Positions 1 to 9,808 of a stretch of DNA of 64,000 bases are shown here, piece after piece; position 1 is the first letter of the stretch; each line of letters opens with the position of its first letter. The notes under the pieces are model-generated. The model did not search any database and was not told the DNA's origin. It saw only the letters and a program-made list of their open reading frames with translations. The translations under genes were made by a program, and so were the position numbers. This DNA comes from Sphingomonadaceae bacterium. Its GTDB lineage: Bacteria > Pseudomonadota > Alphaproteobacteria > Sphingomonadales > Sphingomonadaceae. Location of the stretch: positions 1 through 64,000 of the forward strand of contig JAECRT010000014.1 of NCBI GenBank assembly GCA_016000085.1, given 5' to 3'.

Positions 1-887
1 ACATAGCTGACTGCTGGCACCCACGCATAATAGGCTTTGTCCTTGCCGCCCATGGCGTCGCCCAGAAAGCCGCCCAGCAACACGCCCGCCACGCCGCCGA
101 TCAGCAGCAGACCGCCCAGAAACTGACCTGCCCCCATGATATCCAGGCCAAAGCTGCGCATCAGCAGGCTCGGCAACCAGAAGGCGACCCCATAACCGCA
201 CATCGAACTACAGGCGGCGCCCAGTGCCAACAGCCAGAAGCTGCGCTTGGCCGCCAATATGCCGAACACCGCGGACACCGGCACGGCGTCCGCCGCCTGA
301 ATCGGCCGCGCGGGTTCCCGCACGACGAGCCGGAAAATGGGCGCGATAAGAATGCCCAATATGCCCACAGCGATGAAGGCTGTCCGCCATTCCACCGTCT
401 GCGCGATATAGCCACCCAGCAATACGCCGCCCGCTGATCCCAGCGGGATACCCAGCGAATAGATGGACAGCGCCCGCGCCCGCTGATGCGCGGGGAAATA
501 GTCGGAGATCACGGCGTAGGATGGCGCCACGCCACCCGCTTCGCCCACACCCACACCGATGCGGAATAGGAACATCTGCGTGAAGCTGTTCGCCACCCCG
601 CAAAGCGCGGTGAAGCCGCTCCAGATCGCGAGACTGACCGTGATAACCCATGTTCGACTGGTTCTGTCAGCCAACAACGCCAGCGGGATCGCCAGCGTCG
701 AATAGAGCAGCGCGAAAGCGATTCCGCCCAGCGCACCAAGCTGGGTATCCGTCAGCCCCAACTCCGCCTTGATCGGCCCGGCCAGGATGCCCAGGATCTG
801 CCGGTCCAGAAAGTTGAACGTATAGACCAGCAGCAGCATGGCCAGCACGACGCCGCGATAGGCGGGGGAGACGGAACGGTCGATCAT
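1..887 (-). CDS. MFS transporter, C-terminus cut off by window edge
   Basis: Manual reverse translation from ATG at 887: MIDRSVSPAYRGVVLAMLLLVYTFNFLDRQILGILAGPIKAELGLTDTQLGALGGIAFALLYS..., multi-helix MFS pattern; open to position 1. Not in ORF track because it runs off the window. Confidence 0.88.
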   Translation of the reverse strand, partial: MIDRSVSPAYRGVVLAMLLLVYTFNFLDRQILGILAGPIKAELGLTDTQLGALGGIAFALLYSTLAIPLALLADRTSRTWVITVSLAIWSGFTALCGVANSFTQMFLFRIGVGVGEAGGVAPSYAVISDYFPAHQRARALSIYSLGIPLGSAGGVLLGGYIAQTVEWRTAFIAVGILGILIAPIFRLVVREPARPIQAADAVPVSAVFGILAAKRSFWLLALGAACSSMCGYGVAFWLPSLLMRSFGLDIMGAGQFLGGLLLIGGVAGVLLGGFLGDAMGGKDKAYYAWVPAVSY

Positions 888-896
888 ATGTTTGTA

Positions 897-999
897 CCCA
901 TCTCCGCTCGGTTCGCGCTTGTCGAGAACAAGACGTGCGAAGCGTCTCTCCAGGCTAGCTTAAAGCAAAATCGCGAGGCCCGAACCGACCGGAGATGGG
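897..999. repeat. Long inverted repeat (19 bp arms, 18/19 matched; 897-915 and 981-999)
   Basis: cccatctccgctcggttcg vs reverse complement of cgaaccgaccggagatggg; lies between the TBDR stop and the MFS start. Confidence 0.8.
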
Positions 1000-1005
1000 C
1001 GTGGA

Positions 1006-3312
1006 TCAGAACTTCACCGTGCCGGTCACGAAGACCTGCCGGGGATTGCCATAGAAAGCAGTCAACACGCCTTCACGGCCCAGCGTCGAAAGGCCCGCTG
1101 CCGACTGATAATTGTAGCCCGACGTGATATAATGTTTGTCAGTCAGGTTCTTGCCGTGCAGCCCCAGCGAGTAATGGTCATCGGCCGAAGTCCAGACGAT
1201 ACTCGCATCCCACAGGGCATAGCCAGGCTGATCGAGCGCGGGAATGGGCACTTCAAATTGATGGGTCAGGCTACGATAGGACAGAGTGCTGGACAGGTCG
1301 AGCGACCCGCCCGCCATCGCCACGCCGCCGCTCAGCGTTCCCGACAGCGTCCATTTGGGCGTATTCTGGAAGGTACGGATGTCCGAAACGTCGATCCCGG
1401 TCGGGCCGATGAAGCGCTTATATTTCGCGTCCACATAGCCCAGAGCGCCCACGAAGCGCAGGTTCGACCCGGCCCCGGCAAAGTCGCGCGCGAGCAGGGC
1501 GTTTGCCTCTACCTCCACACCCTTGATATCCGCCTTGGCCGCGTTGGTGGTGATGCCGCAGAAACTCTGTATCCCGCCCACAGTGCAGCCGACCGAGCCA
1601 GGAATCTGCACATCCTTGTAATTGGCGTAGAAGCCCGCAACGCTCAGGCTCAGGCGACGATCGAACATCGACCCCTTATAACCAACCTCATAGCTGTCGA
1701 CCTTTTCCGGGTCGAACGAGAGGAAGTCGTAAATTTCCTGATAGCTGCGCACCCCGTCATTATTGCTGTCGGGCGCCGACGATCCCGATCCGCGAGGATC
1801 GAAGCCGCCGCCCTTGAACCCCTTGCTGTACGACGCATAGACCATCTGGTCCTGCGCAGGCTTGTAGCTCAACGAGGCACGCGGCGTGAATTCCTTGAAC
1901 GTGCGATCGCCGCGGAAATTGGTCGCCGTTGCAATCACGATCGGGTCGACGCCACCGAATTCCGGTGATGTGCCGGTAATGCGGTTCTGCTTCAGGATAT
2001 AGGCCGAACGCTTGTCATTAGTATAGCGCCCGCCAACCGACAGGCTGATCTGGTCGGTAAAGTCGAACGTGAAATCGCCAAACACCGACCATGTGTCGGT
2101 CCGCACGTCACCGGCAGTATAGCCGTTAAGCCCTGGCAAGCCGATGGTCGCACCGGTCAGGCCCAGCAACACATCAAAGGATGTCGCTGCCCTCGCGTCG
2201 AGATAGTAAAAGCCCAGCAATCCCTTCACCCGGTCGCTTTCATAGAGAAGCTGCCATTCCTGGCTCAGTTGCTCGTTGCGATAGACTGCCGGAACGTCGA
2301 CATCGACTGCAGGCAGCGCGTCGAAATCGATGGGGGTGAAGCTGGTGTCTTTGCGCCATGCGCTGATCGACCGCAGCGTGAAATTTTCGGACAGTTCCGC
2401 CGTGATGTTCATCGCCAGCCCATAGGCCTTCACATCCTGCTTCGGATTATTAAGACCGGCGCGGGTATCGAACACATCGTCCAGCACGGGCGCGCCCGAA
2501 ATCAGCCCCGGAATCAGGCGATGACCGTTGCGGGCATTGGACTTGTCGCGGGTATAGTCGCCTGAAATGCGGATCAGCACCGGTTGGCCATTGCCGCCAA
2601 TTTCCAGCGTGCCACGCCCGGCCCAGACATCCTTGTTGTAATTGTCGATCCCCAGCGTGAGATTCTCGCCAAAGCCACCGCGCGATAGCCGTGCGACCGA
2701 TCCACCGACGCGGATCAGGTCGCTGATCGGGGTGCTGACGGTCAGAACGCCGTCTGCCTGGTCATAGCTGCCATAGGTGCCGCGCAGCTTCACCGAAAAC
2801 TGATCGGGGAGCGACTTCGTCACATATTTGACTGCGCCGCCGATCGTGTTTCGGCCATAAAGCGTACCCTGGGGGCCACGCAGCACTTCAATCCGATCGA
2901 CATCGTAAATGTCCAGCACCGAAGCCTGCGGACGGTTGAGATAGACGTCATCCAGATAGATGCCGATACCCGCCTCGAACCCCGGCACCGGGTCTTGTTG
3001 GCCCACACCGCGGATGAAGGCGGTCAACGTCGAATTGGTGCCGCGCGAATTTTCCAGCGTGGTATTGGGGGTGACGTTGGAGATGTCGGTGATGTCGATC
3101 GCCCCACTGCGCTCAAGCGCTTCGCCGGAAAACGCGCTTACTGCAATCGGCACATCGAGCAGCTTTTCCTCGCGGCGACGGGCAGTGACGACGATATCAG
3201 TGCCGGTATCGGCCGAAGGTCCGCTATCCTGCGCCAGGACGGGCAGCGCGACGAAACTACCCCAGGCGGCGGAGGCAAGAGCAAGGGCGCGAATAGTGTT
3301 ATGGGCCTTCAT
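1006..3312 (-). CDS. TonB-dependent receptor
   Basis: Start trimmed to MKAHNTIRALALASAAWGSFVALPVLAQ (signal peptide); DIVVTARRREEKLLDVPIAVSAF TonB box/plug; IEVLRGPQGTLYGRNTIGGAV; C-terminal beta strand ending in F. Confidence 0.93.
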   Translation of the reverse strand: MKAHNTIRALALASAAWGSFVALPVLAQDSGPSADTGTDIVVTARRREEKLLDVPIAVSAFSGEALERSGAIDITDISNVTPNTTLENSRGTNSTLTAFIRGVGQQDPVPGFEAGIGIYLDDVYLNRPQASVLDIYDVDRIEVLRGPQGTLYGRNTIGGAVKYVTKSLPDQFSVKLRGTYGSYDQADGVLTVSTPISDLIRVGGSVARLSRGGFGENLTLGIDNYNKDVWAGRGTLEIGGNGQPVLIRISGDYTRDKSNARNGHRLIPGLISGAPVLDDVFDTRAGLNNPKQDVKAYGLAMNITAELSENFTLRSISAWRKDTSFTPIDFDALPAVDVDVPAVYRNEQLSQEWQLLYESDRVKGLLGFYYLDARAATSFDVLLGLTGATIGLPGLNGYTAGDVRTDTWSVFGDFTFDFTDQISLSVGGRYTNDKRSAYILKQNRITGTSPEFGGVDPIVIATATNFRGDRTFKEFTPRASLSYKPAQDQMVYASYSKGFKGGGFDPRGSGSSAPDSNNDGVRSYQEIYDFLSFDPEKVDSYEVGYKGSMFDRRLSLSVAGFYANYKDVQIPGSVGCTVGGIQSFCGITTNAAKADIKGVEVEANALLARDFAGAGSNLRFVGALGYVDAKYKRFIGPTGIDVSDIRTFQNTPKWTLSGTLSGGVAMAGGSLDLSSTLSYRSLTHQFEVPIPALDQPGYALWDASIVWTSADDHYSLGLHGKNLTDKHYITSGYNYQSAAGLSTLGREGVLTAFYGNPRQVFVTGTVKF

Positions 3313-3383
3313 CGGTCGGTCCTCTCCTGAAAAAAGCAGCGCCCGATCTGTCAGGTCGCTCATGTTGATTGATTCGATAATGA

Positions 3384-3405
3384 AAGTTGAACCATCTTTC
3401 AACTT
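3384..3405. promoter_or_regulatory. Candidate TetR operator: AAGTTGAA-N6-TTCAACTT
   Basis: Perfect 8-bp inverted repeat in the divergent TBDR/tetR intergenic region. Confidence 0.55.
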
Positions 3406-3469
3406 CAAATAAGAGAATGGTGACGCAAGCCCATAACTGCGGCAAAAAGAACACAGGATTTCAGGAGTA

Positions 3470-4087
3470 GTGATGACCGGGCAAGAAGCCGCAAAGGACG
3501 ACAAGACGCCCAGAACCCCGCGCGGGGAACGCACCCGTCGCGCCCTGTTGTCGGCCGCTGCCGAAGAATTTGGCGAGAAGGGATTTCATGATGGGTCGAT
3601 CAGCGGCATCACCCGACGGGCGGGCTGTGCGCTGGGCAGTTTTTACACCTATTTCGATACTAAGGACGATATCTTTCGCGCGTTGGTGGCTGATATGTCG
3701 GGCCAGGTTCGCGATTATGTGACCCCTCGCATCGCGCAGGCGCGCGATGGCATCGACGCGGAACGGATCGGTCTTCTGAGCTTCCTGGAATTTGCCCGCG
3801 CCCACAAGGAAATCTATCGAATCATCGACGAAGCGGAATTTGTCGATCAGGCCGCCTACCGCGCTCATTACGAGAATACCGCCAGCCGCATGGCGGCGCG
3901 CTTGTCTGGGGCGGCGGAACGCGGCGACGTCCGCGCGGACGTGGAAGAAGTCCATGCCTGGGCCATCATGGGCATGAACGTGTTCCTGGGCCTGCGCTAC
4001 GGCGTCTGGGACGACAGCCGCCCCGCCGAGGAAATAGCAGCGATCGCCAATGCGCTGGTGGAGAAGGGCATAGGGAAGCGAGGTTGA
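3470..4087 (+). CDS. TetR/AcrR family transcriptional regulator
   Basis: N-terminal HTH: RRALLSAAAEEFGEKGFHDGSISGITRRAGCALGSFYTYFDTKDDIFRALV. Confidence 0.92.
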   Translation: MMTGQEAAKDDKTPRTPRGERTRRALLSAAAEEFGEKGFHDGSISGITRRAGCALGSFYTYFDTKDDIFRALVADMSGQVRDYVTPRIAQARDGIDAERIGLLSFLEFARAHKEIYRIIDEAEFVDQAAYRAHYENTASRMAARLSGAAERGDVRADVEEVHAWAIMGMNVFLGLRYGVWDDSRPAEEIAAIANALVEKGIGKRG

Positions 4088-4151
4088 GAGGTTATGCCCG
4101 GTCGACCACCCGCCGCCAGGGCATGGAATGGCATTATCCTGACATCACCTC

Positions 4152-4637
4152 TTAGCCAACACCATCTGTCCGCGTATCGGTGATCCGCACGACCCGGTTG
4201 CTGAACTTCACGGTACGAACCGCGAGCGAGGTTTCGATATGATAAACCCCCGTCAGCGCCAATATGTGGCCAGAAGTGACTCCATGAAAACTGTCGAGAT
4301 CATCATAGAGGCACGTCGCCATGATGTTGAACGGCCCCAATGTAATCATGACGGATTTGACCATAGGGATGTGCGCTATATCGCGAGCGATCTGACGCAC
4401 CTGAGCCACATCGGCCTGGATGGCGATAAAGGCGATATTGGTGGCTTTGTCCAGCTTGAGCCCTGTCAGCGCAGTAAAGGCGATCAGGCCATCCTGCTGC
4501 AACCGCTTGATCCGCCCACGAACCGTACCCTCATTGACGCCCAGGTCGACGGCAATCTTGCGATTGGAAACGCGGGCATCCTGCGCCAGTATCGCGATTA
4601 ACTGGCGATCCAGGTCATCGAGATCGGGTCGCTTCAT
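4152..4637 (-). CDS. Lrp/AsnC family regulator (type B, second gene of pair 1)
   Basis: LDDLDRQLIAILAQDARVSNRKIAVDLGVNEGTVRGRIKRLQQDGLI HTH plus RAM-like C-terminus; ATGA overlap with upstream gene. Confidence 0.92.
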   Translation of the reverse strand: MKRPDLDDLDRQLIAILAQDARVSNRKIAVDLGVNEGTVRGRIKRLQQDGLIAFTALTGLKLDKATNIAFIAIQADVAQVRQIARDIAHIPMVKSVMITLGPFNIMATCLYDDLDSFHGVTSGHILALTGVYHIETSLAVRTVKFSNRVVRITDTRTDGVG

Positions 4638-5113
4638 ACAAGCCTCTTTCTGTCGATCGGTGCCGTATCGAGGCCATATTTTACGATGTCGAGGCCAATT
4701 GCGGGAGTCATTGAGCGGACGCCGGACACCTGCGACAATTTTTCGGTGATGAGGGGCGACAACTCCTCCATGTCCCGCAGGGCGAGCAACAGGCTGATTT
4801 CGTAGCGGCCCGTGACGAGATGCGCGGCAAAAACCTCGCGAAAATCCGCCAGTTCTTCGGCAACCTCCAAAGCAGGCCGTCCGCTGACCTCTACTGCCAG
4901 ATGGATCAGGACATGATAGTCATGCACCGCAAAATCGGACACGGCAACGACGCGCAATACGCCCGCCTCCTCCATCCGGCGAATGCGGGTCGATACGGTC
5001 GAGGCGATCAGTTTCAGGGATTCCGCAATCTGCTGATTGGTCGCCCGGCCATTCTGCCGCAACTGTTCGACGATTTTTCGGTCGGTTTCGTCAAACGCGA
5101 ACGTCTCATGCAT
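4634..5113 (-). CDS. Lrp/AsnC family regulator (type A, first gene of pair 1)
   Basis: DETDRKIVEQLRQNGRATNQQIAESLKLIASTVSTRIRRMEEAGVLRVVAVSDF. Confidence 0.92.
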   Translation of the reverse strand: MHETFAFDETDRKIVEQLRQNGRATNQQIAESLKLIASTVSTRIRRMEEAGVLRVVAVSDFAVHDYHVLIHLAVEVSGRPALEVAEELADFREVFAAHLVTGRYEISLLLALRDMEELSPLITEKLSQVSGVRSMTPAIGLDIVKYGLDTAPIDRKRLV

Positions 5114-5251
5114 AGGACTACTCTATTTCCCTTCCGGCAGCGGTCTTGCCAGCAAAGAAGCGGCAGGTCGAATCCAAAGCGCTTCCCGCAACGCCGCTCA
5201 ACCGATAAGCGCCGAATGGCGGATCGATGGTCTTTTGCAGGATGTCGCCCG

Positions 5252-5740
5252 TCAGTCGATGGCGGCGATGCGCGTGATTTTCGCCACACCGGCCTCATAT
5301 TTCAGATTATGTACCGAGATAGAGGTTTCCACTCGCTGGATGCCCGGCATGCTACGGATCTGTTCGACCACCAGCTCATTGAGCTGCTCGATATTGGTGA
5401 ACAGCCCCATCGCCAGCAGGTTGAAGCGACCAAGTAGCAGCACGACGCAGTTGATTTCCGGCATCATCTTGAGCCGCGCGGCGACTTCGGTGACGCGCGA
5501 AGGATCGGCGTCGATGCCGAGCATGCACAGGTTCGGCGATCCCGCCATCCGAAAATCGGTGACGACGGTGAACTGGATCAGCCCCTCATTCTGCAAGCGC
5601 TTGATGCGGGTGCGGATGGTCCCTTCCGTCACGCCCAGTTCGGCCGCGATCGCACGGTTGGAAATGCGCGCATCAAGCGCAAGCTTGCTGACGATCTTGT
5701 GATCGAGCGCGTCCAGCCGCTGCCAACTGGTATCGGTCAC
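5252..5740 (-). CDS. Lrp/AsnC family regulator (type B, second gene of pair 2)
   Basis: LDALDHKIVSKLALDARISNRAIAAELGVTEGTIRTRIKRLQNEGLIQFTVVTDF; GTG start overlaps stop of upstream gene. Confidence 0.92.
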   Translation of the reverse strand: MTDTSWQRLDALDHKIVSKLALDARISNRAIAAELGVTEGTIRTRIKRLQNEGLIQFTVVTDFRMAGSPNLCMLGIDADPSRVTEVAARLKMMPEINCVVLLLGRFNLLAMGLFTNIEQLNELVVEQIRSMPGIQRVETSISVHNLKYEAGVAKITRIAAID

Positions 5741-6219
5741 AGCGGCGCCACGTTAAATTCATATTTCGCAATGTCGACGGCGATCCCGGCGTCGATCTGG
5801 GCTACGCCGGCGATGCTGCCGATATGGTCGTAGAGAAATTGCTGCACTTCGGAAAAGTCATGCAGAGCGACGAGCAGTTCGATGTCGTGACGCCCATTCA
5901 TGATGTTGACGCTCAGCACTTCGGGGAATTTGGCGAGGTCATGGCCGACCGCCTGAACGCTGCGCGCCTGCACCTTTACGCCGACGGCGATGATGACATT
6001 ATAGCCCAGCGCGGCAAAATCCGTGACGGCAACCACACGCATGGCGCGCGCATCCTCCATCTTTTGCAAACGGGCCGAAACGGTCGCGGCGGTTATCGAC
6101 AATTGTTTGGCAATATCCTGATTGGTCGTGCGGCCATTGGTACGAAGAATATCGATGATGCTATTATCAAGCGCATCCAAGGAAGACGGTGTCAGCGACC
6201 GCCCGCTTCTAATCTGCAT
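5737..6219 (-). CDS. Lrp/AsnC family regulator (type A, first gene of pair 2)
   Basis: LDALDNSIIDILRTNGRTTNQDIAKQLSITAATVSARLQKMEDARAMRVVAVTDFAALGYNVIIAVGVKV; close paralogue of 62021..62503. Confidence 0.92.
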   Translation of the reverse strand: MQIRSGRSLTPSSLDALDNSIIDILRTNGRTTNQDIAKQLSITAATVSARLQKMEDARAMRVVAVTDFAALGYNVIIAVGVKVQARSVQAVGHDLAKFPEVLSVNIMNGRHDIELLVALHDFSEVQQFLYDHIGSIAGVAQIDAGIAVDIAKYEFNVAPL

Positions 6220-6397
6220 TCCCTACCGCCTCCATTTGCGGGCCAAGCATAGCGCGCAGAAATGCAGCGCGCCAGACTTGATGCTCGTTCATCGCGCAAC
6301 CGTGGAAGCATCAAGCCGCCAGGCCCAGCCGGGAAACAGCCTCGGTTCTGGCATAACATGGCGGCCATTGTTGTTCTTCACTGCTGCATAGGTCGGC

Positions 6398-7564
6398 TCA
6401 CAGCGCCTCGACGATCGTGACGTTGGCGATGCCGCCGCCCTCGCACATGGTCTGTAGCCCATAGCGCTTGCCCTGCGCACGCAAGGCATGAACCAGCGTC
6501 GTCATCAGCTTCGTGCCCGTAGCACCCAGCGGATGGCCCAACGCGATCGCGCCGCCATGGATGTTGAGTTTCGCCGGGTCGGCGCCGATCGCCTTCAACC
6601 AGGCCATGGGGATGGAAGCGAAAGCCTCGTTCACTTCGAACAGGTCGATATCTTCCAGCTTCAAGCCCGATCGTTCGAAGGCGCGACGCGTGGCGGGGAT
6701 CGGTTCTTCCAGCATGATGACGGGATCGCCCGCGGTCACGGTCAGGTTCACGATCCGGGCGATGGGAGTAAGATTGTGACGCTTGAGCGCAGCTTCGTTG
6801 GCGACCAGCACGCCGGACGCCCCATCGGTCATCTGGCTGGCATTGCCCGCTGTGATGGTGCCGTTCTCGACGAGCGTTTTGAGTGAGGCCAGCGCGTCCA
6901 TCGAGCTATCTGCCCGTACGCCTTCATCATGGATCACGGTGCCTTCGGGCGTCGTAAACGGCACGATTTCGCCCGCAAAGGCCCCAGACGCGATGGCGGC
7001 CGCCGCCTTGCGGTGACTGTCGAGCGCATAGGCATCCATGTCCTCGCGACTAAAACCATATTTGTTCGCGATCGCCTGTGCGCCGTGAAACTGGCTGAAT
7101 TCCTTGACGCCATAGCGCTGCTGGATGCTGCGGGGCCATGGCCCCTCACCCATGCCTGCCTGCGCATGGAGCGTGTAGTTGGAACCCATGGGGACGCGGG
7201 TCATGCTTTCCGCGCCCGCCGCGATCACCAGATCCTGCGTGCCGGACATGACGGCCTGCGCCGCGAAATGCAGCGCCTGCTGGGACGATCCGCACTGCCG
7301 GTCGATGGTGACGGCGGGCACGCTGTCGGGCAAGGACGACGCCAGCACCACGTTGCGGCCAAAGGCGAAGGACTGTTCCCCACCCTGCGTCACGCAGCCC
7401 AGGATCAGATCGTCGATCGCAGCCGGATCGACCCCCGAGCGCGCAACCAGTGCGTCGACCACCGCGGCGCCCAGATCAGCGGGATGAACCCCCGCGAACG
7501 CGCCCTTGCGCTTGCCGCCCGCCGTGCGCGCGGCTTCCACGATATAGGCTTGGGTCATCGTCAT
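6398..7564 (-). CDS. Acetyl-CoA C-acyltransferase (classical thiolase)
   Basis: Catalytic motifs IDRQCGSSQQALHFA, EVNEAFA, GGAIALGHPLGATG. Confidence 0.93.
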   Translation of the reverse strand: MTMTQAYIVEAARTAGGKRKGAFAGVHPADLGAAVVDALVARSGVDPAAIDDLILGCVTQGGEQSFAFGRNVVLASSLPDSVPAVTIDRQCGSSQQALHFAAQAVMSGTQDLVIAAGAESMTRVPMGSNYTLHAQAGMGEGPWPRSIQQRYGVKEFSQFHGAQAIANKYGFSREDMDAYALDSHRKAAAAIASGAFAGEIVPFTTPEGTVIHDEGVRADSSMDALASLKTLVENGTITAGNASQMTDGASGVLVANEAALKRHNLTPIARIVNLTVTAGDPVIMLEEPIPATRRAFERSGLKLEDIDLFEVNEAFASIPMAWLKAIGADPAKLNIHGGAIALGHPLGATGTKLMTTLVHALRAQGKRYGLQTMCEGGGIANVTIVEAL

Positions 7565-7599
7565 ACTCTCCTGAAATTGGCGGAATGCTTGGCGCGCCT

Positions 7600-9693
7600 C
7601 TATTTCACAGCGGCGTTCTGGCCATGGCGGGCAACCCAGTCGGCATTGTTGCGCCGGATATATTGGCGCAGCCCCGCGAGTTCGGCATCGTCAAACTCCT
7701 CGAAGCGCGGCATGCCATTGGGCACCAGCGCTCCATCACGAACGACCGTTGCAAAGGTGGCCGGATCGAGCGGCACTGGCGATGCGCGCAGATCCGGCGC
7801 ATTACCGGCCGCGATAACATCGACGCCGTGGCATACCGCGCAATGGCGGGCAAAGGTCAACATGCCGCGCGCCTCCAGGGCCGCATCGGGCTTGAAGGCC
7901 GGGTCGGTCGCCGGGACGAGAGGCGCTGCCTCCGACCGGGGCAGCATCGCCTTGCCGTCGATCGCGAAGGTCAGGATGCGGCGCGCCTGCGTGCGATAGT
8001 CGATGCTGACCGGCAGCAGCGCGCCAAACGCCGCGCCGCTGGTGCCCATGCCAGTGATGACCGTTACATATTGCTTGCCCTTGACCGCATAGCTGATCGG
8101 CGGCGCGGTCACGGGCGCCTGCGCAGCGAAACTCCATAATTGTTTGCCGCTGTCGGCCGCATAAGCGTTGAACTGGCCGTCGATCCGACCCTGAAAGACA
8201 AGATTGCCCGCAGTCGTCATCACCCCGCCATTCCACGGTCCCGGCGTGCGTACCTTCCACGCCGCGCGCTGGCGCACCGGATCCCATGCCACCAATGCGC
8301 TGGTCGCATTGGTCGGCCCAGCATCCTTGACCACGAAATTGGGGATCGCCGCGCCGTCCACCGCATTGCCCGGCGCACGCACCCAGTTAGCCTTGGTGAT
8401 GCCGACGTCGTTATAGCTGGTCGCCATTTCGATCGCCGGGATGAAGACGAGGCCAGCGCCGGGATTATACGCCATCGGCAGCCATGTATGCGCGCCGACC
8501 GGACCGGGCCACATCGTGAAGGTCTTGCCATCGGGATAGCGCGCGTCGGGGTCTTCGACCGGACGCCCGGTCTTGAGGTCGATGCGCTTGGCCCAACTGA
8601 CCTTGACGAAGGGTTCTGCGGAGATCAGCTTTCCATTGGTCCGGTCGATGACATAGAAAAAGCCGTTCTTCGGCGCCGTCATCAGCACATTGCGGACCTT
8701 CCCGTCGATGGTGAGATCGGCCAGTTCCATATCCATCGAAGCGTTATAATCCCAGCTTTCGCCCGGATTGACCTGATAATGCCATTTATACTGGCCGGTC
8801 TTGGCGTCGAGCGCCACGACCGAAGCAAGGAACAGATTGTCGCCCTTGCCCGCGCTGCGCACCTTGTGGTTCCAGGGCGATCCATTGCCGACCCCCAGGA
8901 TGATCGAGTCCGTGCTGGCATCATAGGTCATCGCGTTCCACACGGTGCCGCCGCCGCCATATTTCCACCAGTCGCCAGCCCAGCTTCGCGCCGCCATTTC
9001 CATGGCCTTGCTCTCAAACCCGTCCTTCGGATTGCCCGGCACCGTATGGAACCGCCAAAGCTGCTTGCCGGTCTTGGCGTCATAGGTCGTCACATAGCCG
9101 CGCACCGAACTGACGTCCCCGCCACCGAAACCGATAATCACCTTGCCCGCGAAATAACGGGGCGGGCCGCTGATGAAGCTGGCATTGTCGAGCGGCAGCG
9201 TGCGGGAAGACCAGGCCAGTTGCCCGGTGGCCGCATCAATCGCCAGCAACCGTCCGTCATGAGTGCCGACGAATATCCTGCCCTCACCATAGGCAAGGCC
9301 ACGTATGCCCCAGCCCTGCCGCAGCTTGCGGCCCGACGCTTCGGCGGCTTTGCTGTCATATTCCCACAACAGCTTGCCCGTGGCCGCGTCGATCGCGCGC
9401 ACAACGCTATAGCCAGTGGCGGTGTACAGCACGCCATCAATGGCCAGCGGCGCGGACACGCTGTTCTGCGCGGGCAGGTCCATCGACCAGACAAGGCCCA
9501 GCTTGCCCACATTGCCACTGTCTATGTCACGAAGCGGGCTGAAATGCTGTTCACCGCCGGTGCGTCCGAAGCCGGCCCAATTATTGGGGTCGAGCGCGGC
9601 GTCGGTAGTATCTCGCACAGCGGGCGTACAGCTGAAAAGGAGCATGGCCATCGCCGCAAGCCCTCCCACAAAACTGGCCTTGTGACGCCGCAT
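7600..9693 (-). CDS. PQQ-dependent dehydrogenase with C-terminal cytochrome c domain, probable lipoprotein
   Basis: Beta-propeller repeats (AIDAATGKLLWEYDS, LLAIDAATGQLAW), GESWDYNASMDMEL, heme motif CAVCH, N-terminal MAMLLFSCTP lipobox-like. Confidence 0.9.
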   Translation of the reverse strand: MRRHKASFVGGLAAMAMLLFSCTPAVRDTTDAALDPNNWAGFGRTGGEQHFSPLRDIDSGNVGKLGLVWSMDLPAQNSVSAPLAIDGVLYTATGYSVVRAIDAATGKLLWEYDSKAAEASGRKLRQGWGIRGLAYGEGRIFVGTHDGRLLAIDAATGQLAWSSRTLPLDNASFISGPPRYFAGKVIIGFGGGDVSSVRGYVTTYDAKTGKQLWRFHTVPGNPKDGFESKAMEMAARSWAGDWWKYGGGGTVWNAMTYDASTDSIILGVGNGSPWNHKVRSAGKGDNLFLASVVALDAKTGQYKWHYQVNPGESWDYNASMDMELADLTIDGKVRNVLMTAPKNGFFYVIDRTNGKLISAEPFVKVSWAKRIDLKTGRPVEDPDARYPDGKTFTMWPGPVGAHTWLPMAYNPGAGLVFIPAIEMATSYNDVGITKANWVRAPGNAVDGAAIPNFVVKDAGPTNATSALVAWDPVRQRAAWKVRTPGPWNGGVMTTAGNLVFQGRIDGQFNAYAADSGKQLWSFAAQAPVTAPPISYAVKGKQYVTVITGMGTSGAAFGALLPVSIDYRTQARRILTFAIDGKAMLPRSEAAPLVPATDPAFKPDAALEARGMLTFARHCAVCHGVDVIAAGNAPDLRASPVPLDPATFATVVRDGALVPNGMPRFEEFDDAELAGLRQYIRRNNADWVARHGQNAAVK

Positions 9694-9808
9694 ATAACCT
9701 TCCCCTTGCTCTTATCGTCCCTCAGATAACCCGGCACGGACCAGCGCGCGCCTGTCAAAGCTGTTAGTCGCCGTCCTGTCCAAAAAGCCTAGTCTGGAAT
9801 CAGATGGG

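Noticed and set aside
161-739. Track ORFs 161..415, 208..651 and 509..739 on minus strand
   Set aside because: Wrong-frame ORFs inside the partial MFS transporter gene (1..887), which the track misses because it runs off the window edge.
8140-9729. 529-aa plus-strand ORF
   Set aside because: Antisense of the PQQ dehydrogenase; no recognisable domain.
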